Counted from the first letter of the stretch, positions 5,970 to 13,523 are shown. The stretch is DNA of 16,675 nt from Candidatus Aquidulcis sp. (GCA_020723365.1 DYJB01000048.1:1-16675); one strand, 5' to 3'. The notes: a model not told the origin generated them from the letters alone. Program-made: numbers and translations.

Positions 5970-7670
5970 ATGGGACGTCTTCGCTGGCAGTTGATCATCG
6001 CACTGGGCGGCTTGATTCTCATCGCCGCCCTGCTCCTGACCCAGGCGCCCGGAAGTGAGACAAGCACCTCGGAGCCGGTACGGGGCGGGACCTACGCCGA
6101 AGCCGTCGTCGGCACGCCCTCGCGCCTCAACCCGGTGCTCGACGCTCTCAATCCGGTCGACCGCGAGATCGACCGCCTGATCTACACCGGGCTGGTTCGC
6201 TTCGACTCCAGGGGCGCCCCGCAGCCGGATCTGGCGGCCAACTGGGCCATCTCCGCCGACGGCACCAGCTACACCGTCACGCTGCGCGACGACGCCCGCT
6301 GGCACGACGGTTCCCCGGTCTCGTCGGACGACGTGATCTACACCTTCTCGAAACTACAGGACGAAGACTACCCCGGGCCGGCCGACCTGCGGGAAATGTG
6401 GTCGCAGATCAGCGTGACCAAGGTCGATGGCCTGACGGTGCAGTTCAAACTCCCCGAGCCATTCGCGCCGTTCCTGGACTACCTTTCCGTCGGCCTGCTT
6501 CCGGACCATCTCCTGCGGGGCGTCAGCGCCGCACAGCTGATCGACCACCCGCAGAACCTGCACCCCATCGGCACCGGCCCCTTCCGCTTCGAAGGGTTCG
6601 AGATCGAGGAGGGGCGGATTCTGCGCCTGGCGCTGAGCGCCAATGAGGACTTCTACGGCCAGGCACCGTATCTCGAGCGCGTAGACTTCCGTTTCTTCGA
6701 AACCCAGGAGGAGGCGCTGCAGGCCTACCAGGCCGGCGACGTCCAGGGCCTGTCCGGTGTCACGGGAGCGACGCTGAACACGCTTCTGGCCGACGGGGAC
6801 ACCAATGTCTACTCCGCCCGGCTGCCCAGTGCCGAGCTCGTCTTCCTGAATACCCGCCATCCGGAGAAGGTCTTCCTGGCCGATAAGCGCGTGCGCCAGG
6901 CGCTGATGCTCGGCCTGAACCGGCAGTCGATCATCGACCGCTATTTCCAGGGCCAGGCGCTCATCGCCACGGGTGCGGTCCTCCCTGGAACCTGGGCCTT
7001 TGCCGAAGGGCTCTCTCCCCTGCCCTTCGATCCAGAACGCGCCGCTTCGCTCCTGGACGCCGCCGAATGGACCGTCCCGGTCGGCGCCACGCCTGGCTCG
7101 CCCGAATACGTCCGCGCCAAGGAGGACTTGCCCCTGGCCTTCGAGCTCCTGCATGCCGACGACGCCACCCACCTGGCGGTCGCCCAGGCTTTGCAGGAGT
7201 ACTGGCGCCAGATCGGCATCGTCGTGACCCTGCGCGCCGCGCCGGCGGAAGCGCTGCTCAGCCAGGCCTTGGAGCCCCGGGAGTTCGAAGCCGTGCTGGC
7301 CGAGCTGGACCTGTCCCGCTATCCGGACCCGGATCCGTATCCTTTCTGGCACGACTCCCAGGCCGAAGCGGGGCAGAACTACAGCGGCTTTTCTGACCGC
7401 AACACCAGCATCTGGCTGGAGCAGGCTCGGACAACGCCCGACATCCGCAAGCGGGCCGAGCTGTACCGCAGCTTCTCATTCCGCTTCCAGGATCAGATGC
7501 CATCCCTGTTCCTGTTTCATCCCGTTTACACGACGGCCATCCGCTCCCAGGTGCTGGGCGTGACGGTGGGCCCGATGGTCGATCCCAGTGACCGCTTCGG
7601 CAGTATTGAAGGCTGGTACGTTCTAGCCCGGCGGGCGCGCACGCAGGCGCCCGACAGCCCGGACGGCTGA
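5970..7670 (+). CDS. Family-5 (peptide/nickel-type) ABC solute-binding protein, orphan
   Basis: This 566-aa protein belongs to the SBP_bac_5 family (OppA/DppA type) that binds oligopeptides or similar ligands outside the cell. An N-terminal hydrophobic segment (about 7-26, IIALGGLILIAALLLTQA) forms a signal anchor or signal peptide. No lipobox Cys is present, so it is probably held by the helix rather than a lipid. The start of the mature domain has the family hallmarks: RGGTYAEAVVG, TGLVRFD, PDLAANWAISADGTSYTVTLRDDARWHDG and DVIYTF. No permease or ATPase genes lie nearby, so the transporter partner must be elsewhere or the protein serves another role. There is no ribosome site in front of the ATG; coupling to secG is possible. 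The ligand cannot be predicted. Confidence 0.88.
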   Translation: MGRLRWQLIIALGGLILIAALLLTQAPGSETSTSEPVRGGTYAEAVVGTPSRLNPVLDALNPVDREIDRLIYTGLVRFDSRGAPQPDLAANWAISADGTSYTVTLRDDARWHDGSPVSSDDVIYTFSKLQDEDYPGPADLREMWSQISVTKVDGLTVQFKLPEPFAPFLDYLSVGLLPDHLLRGVSAAQLIDHPQNLHPIGTGPFRFEGFEIEEGRILRLALSANEDFYGQAPYLERVDFRFFETQEEALQAYQAGDVQGLSGVTGATLNTLLADGDTNVYSARLPSAELVFLNTRHPEKVFLADKRVRQALMLGLNRQSIIDRYFQGQALIATGAVLPGTWAFAEGLSPLPFDPERAASLLDAAEWTVPVGATPGSPEYVRAKEDLPLAFELLHADDATHLAVAQALQEYWRQIGIVVTLRAAPAEALLSQALEPREFEAVLAELDLSRYPDPDPYPFWHDSQAEAGQNYSGFSDRNTSIWLEQARTTPDIRKRAELYRSFSFRFQDQMPSLFLFHPVYTTAIRSQVLGVTVGPMVDPSDRFGSIEGWYVLARRARTQAPDSPDG

Positions 7671-7681
7671 ACGCGAGCGCA

Positions 7682-7690
7682 TGGTATAAT
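7682..7690 (+). promoter_or_regulatory. Extended -10 promoter of the S1-domain gene
   Basis: TG-G-TATAAT is a perfect extended -10 with the hexamer at 7685-7690, 12 bases after the solute-binding protein stop. No clear -35 is seen. Initiation near 7697 gives a leader of about 44 bases carrying GGAAGGTG at 7729-7736, four bases before the GTG start. Confidence 0.7.
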
Positions 7691-7740
7691 CCCGCCTGCT
7701 TGATTCCCCCAGGCGCAAATCGGATTGTGGAAGGTGCGAA

Positions 7741-8475
7741 GTGGAACGGTCTGCCGAACCGGCTTCGAGACGTCGGATTGCGGAGCTTGAAGTCGGGCAA
7801 GAACACAGCGGCACGGTGACGAAGGTTGAGCTCTTCGGCGCGTTCGTTGACATCGGCGCCGAGCGCGAAGGCCTGGTTCACATCTCCAACTTGCGGCGCG
7901 AGCGCGTCAACCGGGTTGAAGACGTCGTCGCACCCGGCCAGGCGGTGCAAGTGTGGATTTCGAAGGTCGACGCCGCCTCGGGTCGGATCGAGCTGACGAT
8001 GATCCGGCCGGTCCAGCTCAAGTGGGCGGACATCAAGCCCGGGCTGCGCACGACCGGGACGGTGGTCAAGCTTGAGAAGTTCGGCGCCTTCGTCGACATC
8101 GGCGCCGAGCGCCCGGGCCTGGTGCACGTCAGCGAGATGAGCAACGACTACGTCACCAACCCGGCCCAGGTGGCCAAGGAAGGCGACAGCGTCGCCGTGA
8201 CCGTCCTGGACATCGATCGCACCAAGCGCCAGATACGGCTGACCATGAAGCAGGCTCCGGAGATCGTCGAGGTTGAGCCGGAGGCGGCCGAAGAAGCCAT
8301 CCCCTCGGCGATGGAGTTCGCCCTGCGGCGAGCTCTCGAAGGCTCGCCGGCCGAGCCCGCCGAGGCGCCCGCCCCCAAAGCCGCCGCCTCCAAGCCGGCC
8401 GCCCCCAAGGCCAAGGCTAACCGGTCGACCCAGGAGGACATCCTGGCGCGCACGCTCCGGCATCGCATCAAGTAG
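7741..8475 (+). CDS. Protein with two S1 RNA-binding domains
   Basis: The 244-aa product has two S1 (OB-fold) domains at about residues 17-88 and 99-170. They share near-identical cores: FGAFVDIGAEREGLVHIS in the first and FGAFVDIGAERPGLVHVSEMS in the second. An Ala/Pro/Lys-rich linker (203-226) follows, then a basic tail ending LARTLRHRIK. It resembles short ribosomal-S1-like proteins rather than the four- to six-domain S1 of proteobacteria. It may act in translation initiation or general RNA binding. I do not assign rpsA because two-domain S1 proteins of several roles exist. The GTG start is fixed by GGAAGGTG upstream. It has its own promoter and is followed by a strong terminator. Confidence 0.88.
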   Translation: MERSAEPASRRRIAELEVGQEHSGTVTKVELFGAFVDIGAEREGLVHISNLRRERVNRVEDVVAPGQAVQVWISKVDAASGRIELTMIRPVQLKWADIKPGLRTTGTVVKLEKFGAFVDIGAERPGLVHVSEMSNDYVTNPAQVAKEGDSVAVTVLDIDRTKRQIRLTMKQAPEIVEVEPEAAEEAIPSAMEFALRRALEGSPAEPAEAPAPKAAASKPAAPKAKANRSTQEDILARTLRHRIK

Positions 8476-8513
8476 CCTGCCGGCAGCTCAGCGGGCGGAG
8501 AGACGCACAAACA

Positions 8514-8542
8514 CGGAGGCGCTTCCGATGGAAGCGCCTCCG
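8514..8542. terminator. Bidirectional intrinsic terminator between convergent genes
   Basis: CGGAGGCGCTTCC (8514-8526) pairs perfectly over 13 bp with 8530-8542 around a three-base GAT loop. An extra A-T pair can form at 8513/8543. TTT follows on the + strand; on the - strand the stem is followed by TGTTTG. It lies between the S1-protein stop (8475) and the stop of the convergent acidic-protein gene (8580), so it can end both transcripts. Confidence 0.88.
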
Positions 8543-8579
8543 TTTCGCCACCTTCCTGGAAAGGCCTGAGGGACCCCGG

Positions 8580-8819
8580 TCAGACGTCTTCCTCCTCCCA
8601 GGTGTCCTCCTCCTCTTCATCCTCGGCGTACAGCTCCTCGTCCTCCTCCTCCCACAGCTCCTCCATGTCTTCCTCGTCCCATTCCTCGTCCGCCGGGACG
8701 TCATCGATGTGGGAGTAGGTCAGGCATCCCTCGTCGGGATCGATCTCGACTGCCGCTGCGCCGCAGTAGCCGTTCTCCAGGAAGACGCAATCCACGTAGC
8801 GGCAGCGAATCCGTGGCAT
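8580..8819 (-). CDS. Small Cys-containing, acid-tailed protein (DUF1540-like N-terminus)
   Basis: The 79-aa product has a short N-terminal module with cysteines at 6, 11, 19 and 32, in the pattern C-x4-C-x7-C-x12-C. It resembles the DUF1540-type motif (C..VDCVFLENGYC.A..V.I). An extreme acidic tail follows from about 39 to 79 that is mostly Glu and Asp with a few Trp and Tyr. The start ATG has GAGGAG nine bases upstream. It lies 14 bp after the VKOR stop, so the pair forms an operon. The four cysteines could bind a metal or be oxidised as a VKOR-pathway substrate. No export signal is seen, which favours metal binding in the cytosol. The function is unknown. Confidence 0.8.
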   Translation of the reverse strand: MPRIRCRYVDCVFLENGYCGAAAVEIDPDEGCLTYSHIDDVPADEEWDEEDMEELWEEEDEELYAEDEEEEDTWEEEDV

Positions 8820-8833
8820 GGGTGCATTCTCCT

Positions 8834-9304
8834 CTACGCGGCGCTGGCCGTGGCCCGCAGGCGCAGGATGCTGATGATGAAGATGGCGGTCATGGCAACG
8901 GCCGAGATGACGCAGTACGGGCAGACGGCCCGCAGCACGGCCACTTCGATGTAGGTCAGGTAGGCTGAGTAGAGCGTTCCGATCAGGGCGATGCCGAAGA
9001 CGCCCAGGTGCAGGTTCTCGATCTGACCCGGAAGCCAGCGCTCCGCCACCAGTAAGGCCAGCACGGCCAGGTAGCCGAGGGCGCCCAGCAGGGCGACGGG
9101 GATCCCGGCGATCTCCGCGTAGCGGCTGCTGTTGACCGACTCGCAATCCCCGATCGGCCCACAGGCGGCCAGGTTGTTGGTGACCTTAACCCAGGTCAGG
9201 TAGATGGAGACCCCCAGGCCCAGCAACGTCAGACCGAGGCTCAGCCACCATGCCGTGGCCGGGCGCCAGTTGGATGGGGCAGTCGTCGCTGAAGTAGGTT
9301 TCAT
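8834..9304 (-). CDS. Vitamin K epoxide reductase (VKOR) family protein
   Basis: Bacterial VKOR regenerates the disulfide oxidase (a DsbA-like partner) by passing electrons to membrane quinone. The 156-aa product has four to five membrane helices. The CPYC active site is at residues 128-131, the loop cysteines are at 48 and 54, and the characteristic CESVNSSRYAEIAGIPVALLG stretch (54-74) is present. All four redox cysteines are there. No fused thioredoxin domain exists, so the DsbA-like partner is encoded elsewhere. The ATG at 9304 is chosen because homologous proteins begin shortly before helix one. The frame is open further upstream, but that extension is low-complexity. A promoter sits about 145 bases upstream, immediately after relA. 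Confidence 0.93.
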   Translation of the reverse strand: MKPTSATTAPSNWRPATAWWLSLGLTLLGLGVSIYLTWVKVTNNLAACGPIGDCESVNSSRYAEIAGIPVALLGALGYLAVLALLVAERWLPGQIENLHLGVFGIALIGTLYSAYLTYIEVAVLRAVCPYCVISAVAMTAIFIISILRLRATASAA

Positions 9305-9449
9305 TCCGCTCTCAGCATCCGGGATGGTCGGGCTGGGGACGCCCAGTTGGCAGGCCCACCTTTGATCCACCTGCCGCCCCCGCGCTGCTCCAGCCCCAGG
9401 AGCCCCCTGTGATCGGCCCCCGACCTGCGCCCTTGTAGGGCAGCGGCGG

Positions 9450-9458
9450 ATTATACCA
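9450..9458 (-). promoter_or_regulatory. Extended -10 promoter of the VKOR operon
   Basis: On the - strand TG-G-TATAAT is a perfect extended -10, with the hexamer on 9455-9450. It lies only 13 bases past the relA stop. No clear -35 is seen. The implied leader before the VKOR ATG is about 137 bases and contains only short GC hairpins; I see no known riboswitch in it. Confidence 0.65.
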
Positions 9459-9470
9459 CCACGGCATGCG

Positions 9471-11630
9471 CTACCCCGGCCGCAAGCGCCGGGCTTCCAG
9501 GACATTCGGAAGGGCTTCCAGCCGGTTCAGCACCCGGCTGAGCTGCGAGAGATCGGCGATGCCCATCACCAGGTCGAACGTCGCCAGGCTGTTCTTGGTC
9601 GCCACATTGACCGACGACATGCTGATGCCCTCGTTGGCCACCAGGGTGGAGACGTCGCGCATCAACCCTTCCCGGTCATACGCCTGGATGCGCACGCTGA
9701 CGGGGTAGGTCTGGCGGGCCTTGCCCCAGCTCACCTGGACCAGCCGCTCGCGGTCCTTGATGCGAAGAGCATTGGGGCAATCGCGCCGATGAATGGTCGC
9801 CCCGCGGCCGCGCGTGATGTAGCCGATGATGGCGTCGCCGGGGACCGGGTTGCAGCAGCGCGCCATGGCGGTCAGAACGCCCGAGAGCCCCAGGATGCTC
9901 ACCCCGTCGCGCGTCGTGCGAACGCCGGCCGCTGCGGCCGTCTCCGGCAGGCCGAGCGTCTCGATGTCCCGCTCGACGATGCCCGTCAGGACCTTGCCCA
10001 GGTGCAGATCGCCGCACCCGACAGCCGCCAGCAGGTCATCGAGCACAGGGAAGCCAAGATCGCGGGCCACCTGCTCGAAGGAGACGGATTCCAGACCCAG
10101 GCGGCGCAGCTCCTTGTCGAGCAGCGTCCGTCCGTGAGAGATGTTCTGCTCACGGTTCTGGCGCTTGAACCACTGGCGGATCTTCGTGCGCGCCCGCTCA
10201 CTGCGCACCATCTCCAGGGTCGGATTGAGCCAGTCGCGGCTGGGTCCGCCCCGCTTGGCGGTCAGGATCTCAACCGAATCGCCCGTCTGGAGCTGGTAGT
10301 CCAGCGATACGAGCTTGCCATTGACCTTCGCCCCGCGGCAGCGGTGACCGATGTCCGTGTGCACATGGTAGGCGAAGTCGATAGGGGTCGAGCTTGCGGG
10401 CAGGTCGATGATGTCGCCCTTGGGCGTGAAGACGTAGGCGCGGTCCTCAAAGACGTCGGACTTCATGGCATCGACGAAGTCGCCGGCGTCCTCGACGTCC
10501 TGGCGCCACTCCATCAGCCGCCTCAGCCAGGTCACACGCTGCTCGAAGGCCTCGTCCCGCTTTCGGCCCTCCTTGTAGCGCCAGTGGGCGGCGATGCCCA
10601 GCTCGGCGTTCTCGTGCATCTCCGGCGTACGGATCTGGACTTCGAGCGTTCGCCCATCGTCGTAGATGACCGCCGTATGCAGGGACTGGTAGAAGTTGTC
10701 CTTGGGCGTGGCGATGTAGTCGTCGAAGGTCCCCGGCACCGGTTTCCAGTGAGCGTGGATGATGCCCAGCGCCAGGTAGCACTCGCTCTCGGTGCCGACG
10801 ATCACCCGCACGCCGCGCACGTCGTACACGCCCTCGAAGGGCACGCCCTTGCGCTGCATCTTCCGGTAGATGGAGTACAGGTGCTTGGGTCGTCCGCTGG
10901 CTTCGGCCTTCAGCCCGCCTTCTTCGAGGACCTTCGTCAGCCGCCGGCCGATCGTCTCCAGCTCCTGCTCGCGATCCACGCGGCGCGTCGCCACCCGATC
11001 GGCGATCTCTTTGAACTTCTCGGGGTCGACGTAGCGGAAGCTGCGGTCCTCCAACTCCCACTTCATCTGCCACAGGCCGAGGCGGTTGGCCAGCGGGGCG
11101 AAGATCTCCAGCGTCTCACGGGCGATGCGCTCGCGCTTCTCGGCCGGCAGGTGGGCCAGCGTGCGCATGTTGTGCACCCGGTCGGCCAGCTTGATGACGA
11201 CCACCCGCACGTCATCCCCCATGGCCAGGAACGTCTTGCGCAGCGTTTCCTTGGCCAGCTCGCTCTTGGAGGGCCGGCTGCGCTTCGCCCGCCCGTCGTG
11301 CGCGCTGACGCGCGGGAGATGGGTCAGCTTGGTGACGCCATCGACCAGCGCCGCCACCTCGGCGCCGAACTGGCTGCGCAGGTCGTCCAGCGTCAGGGGT
11401 GTGTCCTCGACCGTGTCGTGCAGGAGCCCGGCGACGATCACCGGGAGCGGCGCGTTCAGCTCCGCCAGGATCGCCGCCACCGCCACACAGTGGGTGACGT
11501 ACGGCTCTCCCGAAGCACGCGTCTGGCCCTCGTGCGCCTTCTCGGCCGCGGCATAGGCGCGACGGACCAGCTCCCGGTCGGCGGGGATGAGGTCATCCGG
11601 CAGGATGCGGAGCAGGCCATCGAGCTTCAT
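9471..11630 (-). CDS. rel: Bifunctional (p)ppGpp synthetase/hydrolase, RelA/SpoT family
   Basis: The enzyme makes and degrades the alarmone (p)ppGpp in the stringent response. The 719-aa product has all domains in order. The HD hydrolase has His47, the HDTVED motif at 71-76 and the LADRVHNMRT motif with Asp150. The synthetase has YSIYRKMQRKG at 252-262, YDVRGVRVIV at 269-278, DNFYQSLHT at 311-319 and the catalytic EVQIRT at 330-335. A TGS domain spans about 395-455, then a zinc-finger-like CCNPVPGD segment, then a C-terminal ACT domain. Key residues of both active sites are present, so it should be bifunctional. The ATG at 11630 is preferred to an in-frame start at 11672, which would place the promoter -10 inside the gene. 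The message leader would be only about 16 bases, without a clear ribosome site. Confidence 0.96.
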   Translation of the reverse strand: MKLDGLLRILPDDLIPADRELVRRAYAAAEKAHEGQTRASGEPYVTHCVAVAAILAELNAPLPVIVAGLLHDTVEDTPLTLDDLRSQFGAEVAALVDGVTKLTHLPRVSAHDGRAKRSRPSKSELAKETLRKTFLAMGDDVRVVVIKLADRVHNMRTLAHLPAEKRERIARETLEIFAPLANRLGLWQMKWELEDRSFRYVDPEKFKEIADRVATRRVDREQELETIGRRLTKVLEEGGLKAEASGRPKHLYSIYRKMQRKGVPFEGVYDVRGVRVIVGTESECYLALGIIHAHWKPVPGTFDDYIATPKDNFYQSLHTAVIYDDGRTLEVQIRTPEMHENAELGIAAHWRYKEGRKRDEAFEQRVTWLRRLMEWRQDVEDAGDFVDAMKSDVFEDRAYVFTPKGDIIDLPASSTPIDFAYHVHTDIGHRCRGAKVNGKLVSLDYQLQTGDSVEILTAKRGGPSRDWLNPTLEMVRSERARTKIRQWFKRQNREQNISHGRTLLDKELRRLGLESVSFEQVARDLGFPVLDDLLAAVGCGDLHLGKVLTGIVERDIETLGLPETAAAAGVRTTRDGVSILGLSGVLTAMARCCNPVPGDAIIGYITRGRGATIHRRDCPNALRIKDRERLVQVSWGKARQTYPVSVRIQAYDREGLMRDVSTLVANEGISMSSVNVATKNSLATFDLVMGIADLSQLSRVLNRLEALPNVLEARRLRPG

Positions 11631-11652
11631 CGGGGAGGGCGCCTCGAGGTTC

Positions 11653-11682
11653 AGTATAGCCGCAGCCCGCAAGGGTCATCAA
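11653..11682 (-). promoter_or_regulatory. relA promoter (TTGATG-18-TATACT)
   Basis: On the - strand the -35 TTGATG (11682-11677) and the -10 TATACT (11658-11653) are separated by 18 bases. Both hexamers are the same as in the secG promoter. The predicted start, about 11646, lies some 16 bases before the relA ATG. Confidence 0.75.
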
Positions 11683-11778
11683 GAGGCAGGCCGAAGCGGC
11701 GCGATCCGCGCTGCAGCTGGCGCGGTCGCCCCGCGCCGTTACCCCGGACCGCCTGAGCAGCCCCGTGGACTCAATGCC

Positions 11779-11831
11779 CTTGCGCTTTCAGCAAGCCGGA
11801 ATCGATCCGGGGGAGGCTGGGCCTCCCCCGG
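11779..11831 (-). terminator. Hairpin pair downstream of the PPIase gene
   Basis: CCGGGGGAGGC (11807-11817) pairs with 11821-11831 across a TGG loop, giving an 11-bp GC stem about 35 bases past the PPIase stop. A second, smaller stem (CTTGC/GCAAG, 11779-11795) follows in the direction of transcription. Neither has a T-tract, so termination would rely on stem strength or Rho. The rest of the 11683-11865 intergenic stretch shows no gene. Confidence 0.5.
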
Positions 11832-11865
11832 GGTGTGCCGTCATAGGCTGCCGCTCCCACGTCCT

Positions 11866-13101
11866 TCAGGAGGTGGGCATGTACTGCTGCCAGTTGTCGG
11901 GGATGACGACGCCTTCACCCGTCCGGGCGTCGTTGAGCCAGCGTGGGAGGGCGCTCTGGCGGGCCGACTCGAAGGCGGCGTCGTCCAGGCTGCGCAGCTC
12001 GTGGCCGAGAACCTGGATGACGTGCCAGCCGAAATCGGTCTGGACAGGGCCTACGATCTCTCCCACCTCGGCGGCAAAGGCGGCCTCCTCAAACGGCTGA
12101 ACCATCGCGCCGCGCCCGAACCAGCCCAGATCCCCGCCCTGGTCCTTGTTGGAGGTGTCCAGCGACAGCACGCTGGCCAACTCCTCCCAGGTCTTCGAGC
12201 CGGACGTGGCTTGTTCCAGGATGTCCTGGGCGACGGCTTCCTCCGCCACCAGGATGTGCCTGGCGTTCACTTGCTCCTGCTCCCGCGTCACCTCGGCCTT
12301 CATCGCCTCGTCAAGGCGCGAGCGGTAGAGCTGGGCCTCGTACTGGGAGCGGAAGTCGGCTTCGCTGACGTTGGTGGCCTGCAATCGAGTCAGGAACTCG
12401 CTCAGGTCGGCCTGATAAGCGTCCCGGGTGTAGGGCGTCGGCGTCGGCTGCGGGGTTGGGCTGGGCCCGGCCGTCGGCGTCGCGCTCGGCGCCGTCGTCG
12501 GGGTGACCGTCGGGCTAGGCCCCGCGGTGGGCGTCAGGGTAGGCGCGGGCGTGGCCGTCGCCCGTGGCGTGGAGGTCGGCAGGGGCGTGGGCGTGCCGTT
12601 CGGGTAGAAGCCGAAGGCAGCCTCGATTGCCTCGGTGACTTCCTCTTCGCTCACCACGATCCCGCGACGATTGGCTTCCTGGCGGATCAGCGTCTCTTCC
12701 ACCAGCGAATCCAGCACCGATCGCTGCAGGCTGGCCTCATCCTGAAGCAGCGAGGCGATCTGCTCCAGCTGCTGCTGCAGACTGCTGGCGAAGGCGGCCT
12801 GGTCGCCAAAGGCGGTGATCAGGTCCTGGATCTGGCTGGCTTGCGCCAGCAGGCTTTCCTTGGCCAACTCGCTCCTGGCCTTCAGGTAGCGCGCGGAGAT
12901 GGCCTCCCCATTGACCTCCGCCACAGCCCGGCCCGGATTGATCAGCGTCTGCTCGGCCCAGCCGTAGGCGAGCAGGCCGAGGACCAGCGCCGCGATCAGG
13001 GCCGAAGTCCCGAGTACCCAGCGGCGCAGGATGCGGTCGCGCTCGGCGCGCGCCAGATGCTTCTTGGTTACGCGGGGACCGCCCCGCACCACTTTCGCCA
13101 C
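11866..13101 (-). CDS. Membrane-anchored peptidyl-prolyl isomerase (PpiC/SurA/PrsA type)
   Basis: This extracytoplasmic foldase is 411 aa. It has a basic N-terminus and one membrane segment at about 27-47 without a lipobox. A SurA_N-like helical chaperone region follows (about 60-165) with AEVNGEAISARYLKA. Next is a Thr/Pro-rich linker at 168-223 and then a second helical part. The parvulin domain (about 272-370) has QVNARHILVAEE, DQGGDLGWFGRGAMVQPFE and FGWHVIQVL. The GTG start is fixed by GAGGAG six bases upstream (13113-13108). It follows rpsR by about 77 bp with a hairpin between them, so it may be partly insulated from the ribosomal-protein operon. The TPTP-style linker is a feature often seen in Chloroflexota exported proteins. 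Confidence 0.92.
   Translation of the reverse strand: MAKVVRGGPRVTKKHLARAERDRILRRWVLGTSALIAALVLGLLAYGWAEQTLINPGRAVAEVNGEAISARYLKARSELAKESLLAQASQIQDLITAFGDQAAFASSLQQQLEQIASLLQDEASLQRSVLDSLVEETLIRQEANRRGIVVSEEEVTEAIEAAFGFYPNGTPTPLPTSTPRATATPAPTLTPTAGPSPTVTPTTAPSATPTAGPSPTPQPTPTPYTRDAYQADLSEFLTRLQATNVSEADFRSQYEAQLYRSRLDEAMKAEVTREQEQVNARHILVAEEAVAQDILEQATSGSKTWEELASVLSLDTSNKDQGGDLGWFGRGAMVQPFEEAAFAAEVGEIVGPVQTDFGWHVIQVLGHELRSLDDAAFESARQSALPRWLNDARTGEGVVIPDNWQQYMPTS
12430..12600 (-). repeat. Degenerate repeats encoding the Thr/Pro linker
   Basis: The stretch is built of imperfect repeats of a GTCGGCGT-like unit that encode alternating Thr-Pro/Ala-Pro residues of the PPIase. It is in frame and has no stop, so it is a low-complexity protein linker, not a CRISPR or mobile repeat. 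Confidence 0.8.
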
Positions 13102-13129
13102 GTTAGTCTCCTCGGGGCGCGAAGCGCGT

Positions 13130-13156
13130 CGGGGGAGGCCAGGTCGGCCTCCCCCG
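13130..13156 (-). terminator. GC hairpin between rpsR and the PPIase gene
   Basis: CGGGGGAGGCC (13130-13140) pairs with 13146-13156 around an AGGTC loop, giving an 11-bp stem. No T-tract follows. It may be an attenuator or RNA processing site that lowers read-through from rpsR into the PPIase gene. Its stem core is the same as that of the hairpin after the PPIase gene. Confidence 0.5.
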
Positions 13157-13178
13157 CTTCGGGCCGTTGACTTGGGGC

Positions 13179-13472
13179 CTAGCGGAAGCGCTCGGCCTGG
13201 AAGGGGATCAGCGCGATATGGCGGGCGCGCTTGACCGCCTGGGCCAACATGCGCTGGTGCCGGGCGCAGGTCCCGGTCTCTCGCCGGCTGCGGATACGCC
13301 CCTGCTCGGTGACGAATCGCTTGAGCAGCTCCGTCTGCTTGTGATCGATCGCCTTGGTCTTCTCGGTGCAGAACTGACACACGTGCGGCCGGCGGATGAA
13401 TCGCCGCCGGGGGCCGCCGCGATCGCCGCCGCCTTGACCTTCCTCGATCTCCATCTCCATCTCGTCGCTCAA
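13179..13472 (-). CDS. rpsR: 30S ribosomal protein bS18
   Basis: bS18 binds together with bS6 in the platform of the small subunit. The 97-aa product has an acidic, Gly-rich N-terminal extension (1-20) and the core FIRRPHVCQFCTEKTKAIDHK ending in HIALIPFQ. Cysteines 32, 35 and 69 with His72 form the zinc-binding variant of S18. I take the TTG at 13472 as start, since GGGGGAGAGAG lies just upstream. An ATG four codons later (13460) is the alternative and has a poorer ribosome site. It is the third gene of rpsF-ssb-rpsR, the common bacterial order. rplI does not follow here; a PPIase gene is in that position instead. Confidence 0.93.
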   Translation of the reverse strand: MSDEMEMEIEEGQGGGDRGGPRRRFIRRPHVCQFCTEKTKAIDHKQTELLKRFVTEQGRIRSRRETGTCARHQRMLAQAVKRARHIALIPFQAERFR

Positions 13473-13523
13473 CGCTCTCTCTCCCCCGGCCGGGGCCGGC
13501 TGAGGCCCCCGCCGGTATGCATT

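Noticed and set aside
9305..9440. VKOR leader as a possible riboswitch
   Set aside because: Only short GC stems can be drawn and no known conserved riboswitch core is seen, so I do not call one.
9789..11756. 655-codon open frame on the + strand opposite relA
   Set aside because: It lies entirely antisense to the relA gene, whose domains and promoter are clear. The length is expected in GC-rich DNA where stops are rare in the opposite frame.
11683..11806. Possible tRNA or small RNA in the relA-PPIase gap
   Set aside because: Several GC-rich complementary bits exist but no cloverleaf, T-loop sequence or promoter pointing into a small RNA gene could be found.
12430..12600. Repeats that could suggest a CRISPR-like or minisatellite array
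   Set aside because: The units are short, degenerate, in frame and encode Thr-Pro pairs; there are no uniform spacers.
11587..13170. 527-codon open frame on the + strand opposite the PPIase
   Set aside because: It is a shadow of the relA start and the PPIase gene. Its Arg/Gly-rich repeat part is the complement of the Thr/Pro linker.
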